From the NCBI GenBank assembly GCA_050176585.1, contig JBFXHX010000013.1:1-64000 (forward strand): a DNA stretch of 64,000 nucleotides, given 5' to 3'. The first letter of the stretch is position 1; each line of letters starts with the position of its first letter. The notes below the pieces were generated by a model, which made no database searches, was not told where the DNA came from, and saw only the letters and a list, made by a program, of their open reading frames with translations. Of the stretch, positions 8,756 to 17,302 are shown one piece after another. This DNA comes from CAYYWP01 sp050176585. Lineage in GTDB: Bacteria; Desulfobacterota; Binatia; HRBIN30; CADEER01. The position numbers and the translations under genes were made by a program.

Positions 8756-10111
8756 TCACTTTTGCGCGGCGCGGGCCGCGCGCGAAGGCGCCAGGAACGG
8801 CTCCAGCTGTGCGTGGACGTCGACGCGCGCAGCGATCCGGACGCAGAGCAAGAACGTGCCGCTGAGCTTCCGGTGCAAGAAGATGGTCTCCGCGGGCGGC
8901 GCACGCAGAAAGCCTTTCTCGAAGGTCAGCTCCAGGCCAGCCGCGCGTGCGCGCGCCGGCAGGTCCGAAGCGCCGAAGTCGTACGGCCCTGGCGCGGCGA
9001 AGGGCTCGCAGCCGATCAGAAAGAGGTCGATCAGGCCGTCCACGCGCTCGGGGAGCTCGCCCGCGTCGAAGAACCCGACCTCGAGCATGGCCGCGCGGAG
9101 CGCAGCGCGATCGCGCCGCATGCCGGCCGCGAAGATGCGGCGGTATTGTTCGCTGAGCGCAGCCGGCAGCGGTCGCACGGCGCCGAAATCCAGCAGCGCG
9201 ACATCACCCTTCGGCAGTAGCAGGTAGTTCGCGAAGTTCGGATCGGTCTGCATCAGCCGCAGCTCGAACAGCTCGCGGAAGAGAATGCGATAGAGCAGGG
9301 TGCCGACGCGATTGCGCTGGCGCTGCGAATGCTTGGGCTCCGCGAGCACGTCGAGCGGTGCGCCAGCGACGTAGTCGAGGGCGAGGATGTGGTTGGTGGT
9401 CAGGTCGTCGTGCACGGCCGGGATCACCACGCCGGGTTCGCGCCCGAGCGCCGCGGCGTAAGCGCGCAGGTGGCGCGCCTCGGCGCGGTACTCGCATTCC
9501 TGGCGCAGCTGCCGTTTCGCCTCCGCGAGCACGCCGGAGAGGTCCAACTGGCGCGGCAGCAGGCGGGACAGGGTGAGAATCGAGGCCAGGTTGTCGACGT
9601 CGCCGTCGATGCTCGCCGCGACACCCGGATACTGAATCTTGAGCGCCAGCTCGCGGCCGTCGGCAGCCGTCGCGCGGTGCACCTGGCCGATGGACGCGGC
9701 CGCGATGGGTTGCATCCCGAAGGTGCGAAAGCGCCGCTCCCATCCCTTGCCGTAATTGCGCGCCAGCACGCGGCGCAACTGCGCCTCCGGCATCGCGTCG
9801 CCCTCTGCGCGCAGGATCGAGAGCGCATCGGCCACCTCGGGCGGCAGGAGGTCCCGCGCTTCGAGGGACAGCAGCTGCCCGATCTTCATCGCGGCGCCGC
9901 GCATCCGCGACAACCGCGCCGCGAGCGTGCGCGCGTTCGCGGCGGTGACGAACACGCTCCGCGCGCGATCGCCGGTGCCGGTCAGCCGGCGCGCCGCCTC
10001 GCCCAGCCCGCCGAGCGCGACTTCGCCGGCCAACCAGCCCAGCCGGGCGAGGCGCTCGAGGCGACCGCTGGGAACGCGGGATTGACGGGAGGCCTTGCGC
10101 GCGCCGGGCAC
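8756..10111 (-). CDS. ABC1/UbiB-family atypical protein kinase-like protein
   Basis: A 451-residue member of the UbiB/COQ8/ADCK family. The diagnostic features are present in order: the KxGQ motif (MKIGQLLSL), the Ala-rich loop replacing the glycine-rich loop (AAASIGQVHRA), the nucleotide-binding Lys (ELALKIQYPG), ECEYRAEA, a catalytic-loop equivalent (QTDPNFANYLL) and DFG (LLDFGAVR). These proteins act as ATPases or kinases that support isoprenoid quinone synthesis and lipid handling. No other ubi gene is near, so the exact role is open. The start is a GTG at 10111 without a clear ribosome binding site. The transmembrane tail of E. coli UbiB is absent, which resembles COQ8-type homologues. 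Confidence 0.9.
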   Translation of the reverse strand: MPGARKASRQSRVPSGRLERLARLGWLAGEVALGGLGEAARRLTGTGDRARSVFVTAANARTLAARLSRMRGAAMKIGQLLSLEARDLLPPEVADALSILRAEGDAMPEAQLRRVLARNYGKGWERRFRTFGMQPIAAASIGQVHRATAADGRELALKIQYPGVAASIDGDVDNLASILTLSRLLPRQLDLSGVLAEAKRQLRQECEYRAEARHLRAYAAALGREPGVVIPAVHDDLTTNHILALDYVAGAPLDVLAEPKHSQRQRNRVGTLLYRILFRELFELRLMQTDPNFANYLLLPKGDVALLDFGAVRPLPAALSEQYRRIFAAGMRRDRAALRAAMLEVGFFDAGELPERVDGLIDLFLIGCEPFAAPGPYDFGASDLPARARAAGLELTFEKGFLRAPPAETIFLHRKLSGTFLLCVRIAARVDVHAQLEPFLAPSRAARAAQK

Positions 10112-10197
10112 GCGTCGAGCATACGCGACCGCGATCGTGCAGCAATACGGTCGACTTGACTCGCCCGTCAGCGCCAGCGCAGCATCGCCGCCGCCCC

Positions 10198-11118
10198 ATG
10201 CGTTTCAAAATCCCGCCACCGCTGTTCGGTATTTACGAGCGACTGTTCGTCGCCAAGCATCGGCGCCGCCTCGCGCGCCTGGCGCCGTACCATCGTCCGC
10301 CGCGCGAAACCGGCGATCTCTTGCGCGCGCTGCGCGCGAAGACGCTGGTCGTCAGCGTGACCGCGGGCCGCACGGGTACCACCTTCGTCGCACGCTTGCT
10401 GGCGCTCTGTCCCGATACCACCAGCTTGCACGAGCCCGAGCCGTCGTTCGTGCGCGTGCTGCGCCTCGCCCAGCACGATCCCGGGCTGGCCCGCCGCTTC
10501 TGGCTCGAGTACAAGCTGCCGTTCATCGCCGCGCGGCCGACGCGCCGGTACGTCGAAACCGGCCACCTGCTCTGCAAGGGATTCCTCGAGCCGCTGCTCG
10601 AGCTCGGCCTTGCGCCGCACGTGATCGCGTTGCGGCGCGCACCCCGCCATGTCGCCGCAAGCCTGCTCTCGCGCCGCACCGTGCCGGGACGCGGGAAGCT
10701 CGGTTTCAAGTACCTGCTGCACCCGCTGGATCCCGGCGTGCTCCCGCTGCCCGACTGGACCCGCTACAGCGACTACCAGCTCTGTTTCTGGTACGCCCTC
10801 GAAATCGAGCGCCGGCAGCGCACCTACCGGGCACCGGTAGAGGCGGCTGGCGGGCAATGGATCGACGTCACCGCCGAGGAGCTGCACCACCCACAGCGTT
10901 TCCTGTCCGTGGTGGAGAAGATCGGCCTGCTCGAGCCCAGCACCGATCGCGCGGAGCTGCTCGCCGGCCATCGACGCCTGGCGGAGTACACGTTCAACCC
11001 GAACAAGTCGGCGGTCACGGTCGGCGATGCCGCGGCGCAGGAAGAGGCCGTGTGGAAGGCGATCGGCCAGACCGACCTGCGGTCGGCGATCGAAGCCCGT
11101 TACGCGGCAACGGCCTGA
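10198..11118 (+). CDS. sulfotransferase-like P-loop protein
   Basis: A 306-residue protein with the PAPS-type phosphosulfate-binding loop VSVTAGRTGTTFVARLL near residue 50, followed by CPDTTSLHEPEPSF. A 3'-phosphate-binding-like segment (VIALRRAPRHVAASLLSR) lies near residue 150, with Arg and Ser in the expected positions. It is likely a cytoplasmic enzyme transferring sulfate from PAPS to a small molecule or glycan. The ATG at 10198 is preferred over an upstream TTG. The gene is divergent from the UbiB-like gene, and the TraB-like gene follows 74 bases downstream in the same direction. The acceptor cannot be predicted. Confidence 0.75.
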   Translation: MRFKIPPPLFGIYERLFVAKHRRRLARLAPYHRPPRETGDLLRALRAKTLVVSVTAGRTGTTFVARLLALCPDTTSLHEPEPSFVRVLRLAQHDPGLARRFWLEYKLPFIAARPTRRYVETGHLLCKGFLEPLLELGLAPHVIALRRAPRHVAASLLSRRTVPGRGKLGFKYLLHPLDPGVLPLPDWTRYSDYQLCFWYALEIERRQRTYRAPVEAAGGQWIDVTAEELHHPQRFLSVVEKIGLLEPSTDRAELLAGHRRLAEYTFNPNKSAVTVGDAAAQEEAVWKAIGQTDLRSAIEARYAATA

Positions 11119-11192
11119 GCGGGCGGCCGAGCCCTGCCCCGCCGAGCAGCACCGGGGTGCCAATTGCGAGGCGACCCGGCTACAAAAGGCCG

Positions 11193-12407
11193 ATGCAGGA
11201 AGGCGAGGACGGCGTGGCCGTAAGCGGGTCGGGCGCTCCCGCGGACGGCGATGTGCATCGCGTCATAGCGGACGGGCGCGTCTACGTGCTGGTGGGTACG
11301 GCGCACGTCTCCCGCGAGTCCGCAGAGCTGGTCGAACGCGTGATCGCCGCCGAGCAGCCCGACAGCATCTGCATCGAGCTCGATCCGCGGCGGTTCGAAG
11401 CGCTCGCGCGGCCCGCACAATTCGCCGCGCTCGACCTGCGCGCGATCATCCGCCAGCGCCAGCTCGCGCCGCTGCTGGTCAATCTCATCCTCTCCGGGTA
11501 TCAGCGCCAGCTCGGCGGCGCCCTGGGCGTCATGCCCGGCGCGGAGATGCTCGCCGCCGCGCGCACCGCGGAGCGACTCGGCATCCCGATGCACCTCTGC
11601 GATCGCGACGTGCGCATCACCTTGCGGCGCGCCTGGGCGGCGCTCTCGCTGTGGCGTAAGTCCGAGCTCGTCGCCGTGCTAGGTGCCGCGCTCTTCGAGA
11701 CGCCGTCGCTGGACGAAGCGGAGCTCCGCCGGCTGCGCCAAGGCGACGTGCTCTCGCGTCTGATGCAGGAGCTCGGCACCGCGTTCCCGGCCATCAAAAC
11801 GGCGTTGATCGACGAACGCGACGCGTATCTGGCGACGCGCCTGCGCGCCGTGCCGGGAGCGCGCATCATGGCCGTCATCGGGGCCGGTCACGTCGCCGGC
11901 ATGGTCGCGGCGTTGCGCTCGGAGCGGTCGGCCGACCTCGCCGAGCTCGAAGCGCTGCCGCCCAAATCGCGCCGTGCTCACCTTGTCGCGTGGTCGCTTC
12001 CGGTGCTGATCCTCGCGGGCCTGATTGCGGTCGGCATGCGGCACGGCGCGGCGGCGGTGGCCGACAATGCGCTGTTCTGGGTCGTCGCCACGGGATTGCC
12101 CGGTGCGGTCGGCGCTGTTGTGGCGCTCGCGCATCCGCTCACGATCGCGGCGACGTTTCTGTCCGCCCCGATCACCACGCTGTCGCCGTTGCTCGGGGTG
12201 GGCTACGTCGCGGCTTTCGTGCAGGCCTATGTCCGCCCGCCCCGCGTATTCGAGCTGCAAAGCGTGGTGGACGACGTGCGCCGGGTGCGCCGCTGGTGGG
12301 AGAATCGGTTGCTCCGCGTCTGCCTCGTGTTTCTGCTGACCACGCTCGGCACGGCCGCCGGCAGCATCGTCGGCCTCAGCGAGATCGCCTCCAATCTGCT
12401 GCGGTGA
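11193..12407 (+). CDS. TraB/PrgY family membrane protein
   Basis: A 404-residue protein with the TraB-family N-terminal domain. The segment YVLVGTAHVSRES carries the first conserved GTxHVS motif, SICIELDPRRFEAL the second conserved ELD-R segment, and MAVIGAGHVAGM the second GxxH motif. The C-terminal third holds about four to five hydrophobic segments (LVAWSLPVLILAGLIAVGM onward). TraB of enterococcal plasmids limits pheromone signalling; chromosomal relatives may be metalloproteases of the Tiki/EreA fold, with Glu and His residues as candidate ligands. The stop codon overlaps the GTG of the next gene by 4 bases, so the two are translationally coupled. Confidence 0.88.
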   Translation: MQEGEDGVAVSGSGAPADGDVHRVIADGRVYVLVGTAHVSRESAELVERVIAAEQPDSICIELDPRRFEALARPAQFAALDLRAIIRQRQLAPLLVNLILSGYQRQLGGALGVMPGAEMLAAARTAERLGIPMHLCDRDVRITLRRAWAALSLWRKSELVAVLGAALFETPSLDEAELRRLRQGDVLSRLMQELGTAFPAIKTALIDERDAYLATRLRAVPGARIMAVIGAGHVAGMVAALRSERSADLAELEALPPKSRRAHLVAWSLPVLILAGLIAVGMRHGAAAVADNALFWVVATGLPGAVGAVVALAHPLTIAATFLSAPITTLSPLLGVGYVAAFVQAYVRPPRVFELQSVVDDVRRVRRWWENRLLRVCLVFLLTTLGTAAGSIVGLSEIASNLLR

Positions 12408-13408
12408 GCTCGCGCGCGCCGTTCTCCATCGCGCTGGCGCTCTGGCTGAGCGCGATCCCAGCGCCGGCACAGCAGTGGATCATCGAGGATCCCGGGCAAG
12501 GGCCCGTGCCGCTGGCGGCGGGTGCGGTCGAAGCGCACGAGCTCAGCGGCCTCGCCTGGATGCGCGCGGGCGAATACGCCGCCGTGTCGGACGACGGCGG
12601 CCGGCTCTTCGCGTTGCGGATCGACGTCGACCCGGCGAGCGGTGTGATCGCCGCGGCGCGGGTGGACGCGTCGGCGGCCCTGACCGGCAGCAGCGATCTG
12701 GAGGCCGTCGTGTCCGGTCCCGACGGCGCGACCGTGTTGGTGGCCGACGAGATCGGCCCGGCAGTCCGCGAGTACCCCATAGGGGGCGGCGCGGCGCTGC
12801 GCGCGGCCCGCTTGCCGGAGGTGTTCACGACGGCCCGTCACAACTTGGGTTTCGAGGCGCTGGCGCGCGACCCCGCAGGCGATCTCTGGACGGCGAACGA
12901 GGAGGCGCTCGCGGCCGACGGGCCGACCTCGAGCGCCGGGCGCGGCACCTGGGTGCGGTTGCTCCGTTTGAACGCGGCCCTCGAACCGACCGGGCAGTGG
13001 GCCTATCTCACCGACCCGATCGTCGGCGCCGCGGTGCTGCCGGACCGCGGCACCGGCGTCACCGAGCTGGTGGCACTGCCCGACGGGACGCTGATCGCGC
13101 TCGAGCGTTCGTTCGGCTCGGAGGGCCTGCGAATCCGCCTGTATGAGCTCGACCGGAGCGGCGCGACGGAGGTGAGCGCCGCGCCGAACCTCTCCACGGC
13201 CGAGGTGACGCCTGTGCGCAAACGCTTGCTCTGGGAATACCGCAATCCGCGGCACAACTTCGAAGGCGCCGCGCTCGGCCCCGTGCTCGCGGACGGGAGC
13301 CGCAGCCTGATCCTGATCAGCGACGACGGCCATCAGCTCGAGCAGGCGCTGTATGCGCTGCGCCTCCGCCTGCGTTCTCAACGCGCAGGCGAGAGGGCGC
13401 GAAGTTAA
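12404..13408 (+). CDS. secreted phytase-like esterase (SdiA-regulated/esterase-like phytase fold)
   Basis: A 334-residue exported protein. The start is a GTG that forms a GTGA overlap with the stop of the TraB-family gene. A signal peptide follows (SSRAPFSIALALWLSAIPAPAQQ). The body matches the esterase-like domain of phytases: ELSGLAW...AVSDDGGRLFAL at the start, FEALARDPAGDLWTANEE in the middle, and NFEGAALGP...LILISDDG near the end, which are recurring beta-propeller blades. Calcium-dependent phosphoesterase activity is possible. It could equally be a propeller with a binding role. Coupling to the TraB-like gene suggests joint expression. Confidence 0.8.
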   Translation: MSSRAPFSIALALWLSAIPAPAQQWIIEDPGQGPVPLAAGAVEAHELSGLAWMRAGEYAAVSDDGGRLFALRIDVDPASGVIAAARVDASAALTGSSDLEAVVSGPDGATVLVADEIGPAVREYPIGGGAALRAARLPEVFTTARHNLGFEALARDPAGDLWTANEEALAADGPTSSAGRGTWVRLLRLNAALEPTGQWAYLTDPIVGAAVLPDRGTGVTELVALPDGTLIALERSFGSEGLRIRLYELDRSGATEVSAAPNLSTAEVTPVRKRLLWEYRNPRHNFEGAALGPVLADGSRSLILISDDGHQLEQALYALRLRLRSQRAGERARS

Positions 13409-13499
13409 GCACCGACTTCGCGACTTGAAGCGTCTTCGCGCCGCGCGACTCTGCGAATGCTTGTCCGGCAGCTCGGCACCGGTTAGACGCGGCGGCCAT

Positions 13500-14228
13500 A
13501 TGGCGTTCGAGTCGTGGCGCGCGTTCTATCACTCGGACCTGCAGAGCGTGTGGCTGCTGATCGCGGCGCCGTCGCTCTTCCTGCTCTACTGGGCGGTGAG
13601 CGGGCGCCGGCGGACCGGCGGAGCGCTGCCGAGCGCCGCGCCCTTCGTGCAGGCGTACGCGGTCGTGTTCGCCGTCGCCGCGCTGCTGGATCCCTTGGCC
13701 ACCGGCCCGGTGGCGCGCGCGCTCGGCCTGGCGGACGGGGCCGGGGGGACGGCGTTCTTGTTGTTCTTCGTGCTGCTGGGCGATTTCCGCGTGTTTCTGC
13801 TCCTGTTCGCGCTACCGGCGATGGCGGCGGGCCGGCACTGGCGCGCTGCCGTGCCGTGCGCCGCTGCATGGACGCTGTTCGTGCCGGTGCTCGCGTACGC
13901 GGGGGACGCCGTGCTGCACACGCTGGTCCCGCGTCTGGGCGCGAGCTCGATCTGGCTGGTGTACGAGGTCCTGTTCACGTCCCTCGCGCTCGTGTTGCGC
14001 GCGCGGGTGGGCGCGTGGCTCGCGATTCCTCCGGACAGCCGGTTGTGCGCGTATGCGCGTGAGCTACTGGCGTACGTCGCTATCTACTATGCGCTGTGGG
14101 CCGCCGCCGACGTGCTGATCCAGCTCGCCGGACGCGACGCCGGGTGGCTGCTGCGGACAGTGCCGAATCAGCTCTACTACGGCTTCTGGGTGCCCTTTGC
14201 GTTCTGGCGTTTTTTCGCCCGCGCGTAG
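13500..14228 (+). CDS. integral membrane protein of unknown family
   Basis: A 242-residue hydrophobic protein with about seven predicted membrane segments, for example VWLLIAAPSLFLLYWAV, AYAVVFAVAALLD, FLLFFVLLGDFRVFLLLFALPAMAA and ELLAYVAIYYALWAAADVLI. No motif is recognised. It begins 91 bases after the phytase-like gene in the same direction. Its last 52 bases overlap tail to tail with the reverse-strand SIS-creatininase gene, so one of the two 3' ends is under double coding constraint. Confidence 0.7.
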   Translation: MAFESWRAFYHSDLQSVWLLIAAPSLFLLYWAVSGRRRTGGALPSAAPFVQAYAVVFAVAALLDPLATGPVARALGLADGAGGTAFLLFFVLLGDFRVFLLLFALPAMAAGRHWRAAVPCAAAWTLFVPVLAYAGDAVLHTLVPRLGASSIWLVYEVLFTSLALVLRARVGAWLAIPPDSRLCAYARELLAYVAIYYALWAAADVLIQLAGRDAGWLLRTVPNQLYYGFWVPFAFWRFFARA

Positions 14229-16102
14229 CGCATCAGCAGCGCTTCGACCCACGCATCGAGATACGCGCCGGCCCGAACTCCGTTCGCCGCGCGCGGATCG
14301 CCGACCACGCCGCTCGGCGCATGGGTGCGCAGGCTCGGATAGAAGATGTCCTGCGCCTCGTTTCCCCGCACGAGCCGGCCGGCCCGCAGGGCGTCGATGC
14401 GCACCGCGGCGGGGCGCAGGCCGAGCACGATGGAGGTCTCGAACTCGCCGGCGTGATGTCCCGCGGCGGCGGCGGGTACGCCATGCGCAGCGCTGGCGCG
14501 CAGCCACCGCAGCGCCAGTGCATCGATGCCGCTGAACGCGAGCAGCTCGGCCGGGCATGCAGCGGCGCTCAACGCCGGGACGCTCTCACGCAGCACGGCG
14601 TCGTTGCCGCCATGCGCGGAGAAGATCACGACGCGGCGGAACCCGTGCCGGGCGAGCGAGGCGACGAGGTCGGTCAACACCGCACGCAACGATTGCCACC
14701 GCAACGTCAGGGTACCGGGAAAGCCCCCGTGCTCGGCGGAGCACCCGAACGGCAGCGCCGGAAGTCGCACCGCCTCCGGCACGCGGGCACAGAAGCGCTC
14801 CGCCAACGCATCGGCGATCCACGTGTCGGTGGCGAACGGCAGGTGCGGTCCGTGCTGCTCGGTCGCTCCGAGCGGCAGCACTGCGGTATCGCGTCCGGCC
14901 GCGAGTGCGGCATCGAGCTCCGGCCACGTGAGGTCCGCGAGCGACCGTTCCGAGCTGGTCCGCGATCGCCGTCGCGCGGCGCCATCACGCGCGGGCGACG
15001 CGATGCCGTACAGCGGGCCATCCAGCCGCCGACCGGGCCAGGTGGCCTGGTCGATGCCCCACTCGTCGATCGCGCGCGCGACCAGCGCGTTGAGCGCCGC
15101 TTCGTGCTCGAACAACGCCAGCGCGCCGGGCAGGGTCGCGGGTACGCGAAGTACCCGATGGCGCCGCCGGTCGAGCATGCGCTGGGCGCGCGCGAGCAGC
15201 ATCGCGTCGCCGGGCGCGCCGCGCCGCGTCAACGCGAGCAACGTGGTGCGGCGGCCATAGAGCTGTTGGAACGGCCCGTGCGCAAACCCGATCAGATCCC
15301 ACACGGGCGGTTGCGGAAGAAACAGCGCTTCGCCGAGCTTGAGCGCGAGATTGTCCGCCAGCTCGCCGTAGCCGCCCGTGGCGAGCAAGGCGAGATCGGC
15401 CGCGAGCCAGTCGCTGCGCAGGCGCGCCATGCGCGCGGCAGCGGCGCGCATGGCGCGTTCGATGCGGGGTGCGTCCAGGCGCAGCTCGGTGTCGTCGACG
15501 CCGAGCGCGCGCGCATGCGCGGCGGCGAGCCGATAGGCGACGGCATAGCCGGCCAACGGACCCGCGACGCGCAGGAGCAATCCGCGCTCAGCACCGCCTG
15601 GAAGCGGTACGATGAGTCCGCGTGCGCTTCGCACCGCGCGGAGCACGGCGCCGGCATCCGGTCGAGAGGCGCGCGCGCCGGCGCCGGTGACGAGGACCAC
15701 CCCGAGCCAGCGCTCGCAGCCGTGCAGCGCGAGGCGGGCGTTCGGAGACAATCCCTGCGAGAACACGATCAGCACATCGCGGTGGCGCTCCGGGCGTGCA
15801 TCTACGAACGCGCCCGGCGGCGCGAAGCGCGCCGGAAGGCCGAGTCGATCGGCGAGCAGGTGGACGAGGAGTTTCGCGTGCGCGGCCGAGCTGCCGATGC
15901 CGGTGACCAGTATTGCCCGGGCCGCGGCGGGCAGGAACGGCAATGCCGGAATCGGCAGGCCGACCGCGCGCCGTACCAGCGCGGGCGCTGCGCGCAAGCG
16001 CGCGGCCAGCAGGCGTCGGCCGGCCTGCGGCGCGTTCGCACGCTTTCGGGCGGCCGCTGGAGCTGTCGCGCGCACCGGGCGCGCGCCGTGGCGGTTCGGC
16101 AC
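14177..16102 (-). CDS. SIS-SIS-creatininase fusion protein
   Basis: A 641-residue cytoplasmic fusion. Residues about 63-200 form one SIS (sugar isomerase) domain with ILVTGIGSSAAHAKLL and VFSQGLSPNARLAL. Residues about 225-370 look like a second SIS half (NLALKLGEALF...IGFAHGPFQQLYG). From about 388 on it is a creatininase-type amidohydrolase: LPLGATEQHGPHLP, D426 in FATDTWIAD, FSAHGGN and AGEFETS supply the metal-binding Glu, His and Asp residues. Family relatives include creatininase, the archaeal FAPy deformylase and MftE. It starts with GTG at 16102, 18 bases after the GTP cyclohydrolase II stop, as the third gene of the operon. The order suggests it acts on a product of the cyclohydrolase, perhaps deformylating it and rearranging the sugar part; this is inference. 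Confidence 0.85.
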   Translation of the reverse strand: MPNRHGARPVRATAPAAARKRANAPQAGRRLLAARLRAAPALVRRAVGLPIPALPFLPAAARAILVTGIGSSAAHAKLLVHLLADRLGLPARFAPPGAFVDARPERHRDVLIVFSQGLSPNARLALHGCERWLGVVLVTGAGARASRPDAGAVLRAVRSARGLIVPLPGGAERGLLLRVAGPLAGYAVAYRLAAAHARALGVDDTELRLDAPRIERAMRAAAARMARLRSDWLAADLALLATGGYGELADNLALKLGEALFLPQPPVWDLIGFAHGPFQQLYGRRTTLLALTRRGAPGDAMLLARAQRMLDRRRHRVLRVPATLPGALALFEHEAALNALVARAIDEWGIDQATWPGRRLDGPLYGIASPARDGAARRRSRTSSERSLADLTWPELDAALAAGRDTAVLPLGATEQHGPHLPFATDTWIADALAERFCARVPEAVRLPALPFGCSAEHGGFPGTLTLRWQSLRAVLTDLVASLARHGFRRVVIFSAHGGNDAVLRESVPALSAAACPAELLAFSGIDALALRWLRASAAHGVPAAAAGHHAGEFETSIVLGLRPAAVRIDALRAGRLVRGNEAQDIFYPSLRTHAPSGVVGDPRAANGVRAGAYLDAWVEALLMRYARAKKRQNAKGTQKP

Positions 16103-16120
16103 CGAAGGCTCCGGCGCTTT

Positions 16121-17302
16121 TCAGTTGAGCTCGGCTGCGCCGATCGGCTGTGCGGGCGCGCTCCGGATGCCGTGCGCCTCCAGTGCCGCGGCGAGCGTTG
16201 TGTCGGGCGTCAGCAGATCGATCTGCTCTGGCAGGTGATGCGCGAGCAGATGGGTCAAGGCGCCGTCGCCGGCAACCGCCTCGGCAACGGTGAGCTCGCG
16301 GCGCACCGCGGCATCGCCGTCGGGCAGGAAGAGCGCGGTCCCGGCGCCGCGCAGCGCGATGCGCTCGAGCGCGCCTTCCCACGCCCCGGGCCGGCCGCGG
16401 AGCGGGAAGCGCTCGCGCAGGGATTCGGCATGGACGTAGACCAGGGGCACGGCGTGCGGTTTGCGCCCATGGGTGAGCACGATGCGCTCCGCGCCGTGAT
16501 CCCGGTCGACGTACGCGTGCAACCGGAACCAGTGCACTCTGCCCACCCCGGCGCTGGCCTTCACGGGCAACAGGTACGAGGCCACGCGGATCAATGTCGG
16601 CGCGCCCGGTACGCAAGCGGGCTCGATCACGTCCACCGACTCGGGGAGCTCCGCCGCGGCCGCGCGGGTCGCGGGCGCGCTCAGCGCATGGCCGGAGCGC
16701 GATTTCGCCGTCAGGTAATGCACGTTGAACGGCGAGGCGGCGCGCTCGATGCCTTCGACCGCGGCGACGCGGATGGCGGCTGTGCGCAACGCGTCCACCT
16801 TCACCGGGTTGTTGGTGAGCAAGATGAGCGGCGCGCGGATGCCGAGCGCCGCGCAGGCGAAGGCCACGGCCCCGTAGCGGCGGGAGTCGGGACCGAGGCC
16901 CATGTGCGCGTAGGCATCGAACGTCGTCACGCGATGTCGGCTCGCTTGCACGAGCATGCGGTCGCGGACCTTGGCGATGAGCCCTGCGCCGCGGCCTTCC
17001 TGCATGAGGTAGAACAGCACGCCGCGGCCGCTGCGCGCGATTCGCGCCAGGGCGCCATCGAGCTGGTCGGCGCAATCGCAATCGGCGCCGCCCAGGCTTT
17101 CACTGGTGAGACACGAGGAGTGCACGCGGGCGAGCAGGGGCGCCTCCCCGCTCCAATCGCCATGCGTGAGCGCCAGCAACGGCTGGCGCGCGGACAAATC
17201 GTGGAAGGTGTGGAGCGCGAACGGGCCGCGCTCGGTATCGAGCTCCTCGGCGCCGCCGTAGAGCAGCGTACCGCAGAGCATGGGGATCTCGGCGCCGCTC
17301 AC
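16121..17302 (-). CDS. double-length GTP cyclohydrolase II (RibA-like)
   Basis: A 393-residue protein. Residues 1-205 are a complete GTP cyclohydrolase II: zinc ligands C64, C75 and C77 with the same spacing as E. coli RibA (C54, C65, C67), then LMQEGRGAGLIAKV, the D-S-R segment at 139-141, LLTNNPVKVDAL and PFNVHYLTAKSRSGH. Residues about 225-393 seem to repeat the fold but lack the zinc cysteines and GTP-binding residues, and read as a degenerate second copy. The family opens GTP to a diaminopyrimidine (or formamidopyrimidine) ribotide for riboflavin and related compounds. It starts with a GTG overlapping the cytochrome stop (GTGA). No other riboflavin gene is present, so a specialised pathway is more likely than housekeeping RibA. 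Confidence 0.88.
   Translation of the reverse strand: MSGAEIPMLCGTLLYGGAEELDTERGPFALHTFHDLSARQPLLALTHGDWSGEAPLLARVHSSCLTSESLGGADCDCADQLDGALARIARSGRGVLFYLMQEGRGAGLIAKVRDRMLVQASRHRVTTFDAYAHMGLGPDSRRYGAVAFACAALGIRAPLILLTNNPVKVDALRTAAIRVAAVEGIERAASPFNVHYLTAKSRSGHALSAPATRAAAAELPESVDVIEPACVPGAPTLIRVASYLLPVKASAGVGRVHWFRLHAYVDRDHGAERIVLTHGRKPHAVPLVYVHAESLRERFPLRGRPGAWEGALERIALRGAGTALFLPDGDAAVRRELTVAEAVAGDGALTHLLAHHLPEQIDLLTPDTTLAAALEAHGIRSAPAQPIGAAELN

Noticed and set aside
14177..16102. Mycofactocin MftE assignment for the creatininase domain
   Set aside because: There is no MftA precursor or MftC radical SAM gene nearby, and MftE is not fused to SIS domains.
16121..17302. Uracil catabolism (URC) role for the GTP cyclohydrolase II
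   Set aside because: The URC4 (DUF1688) gene that accompanies URC1-type cyclohydrolases is absent, and the neighbours are a SIS-creatininase fusion and a cytochrome.
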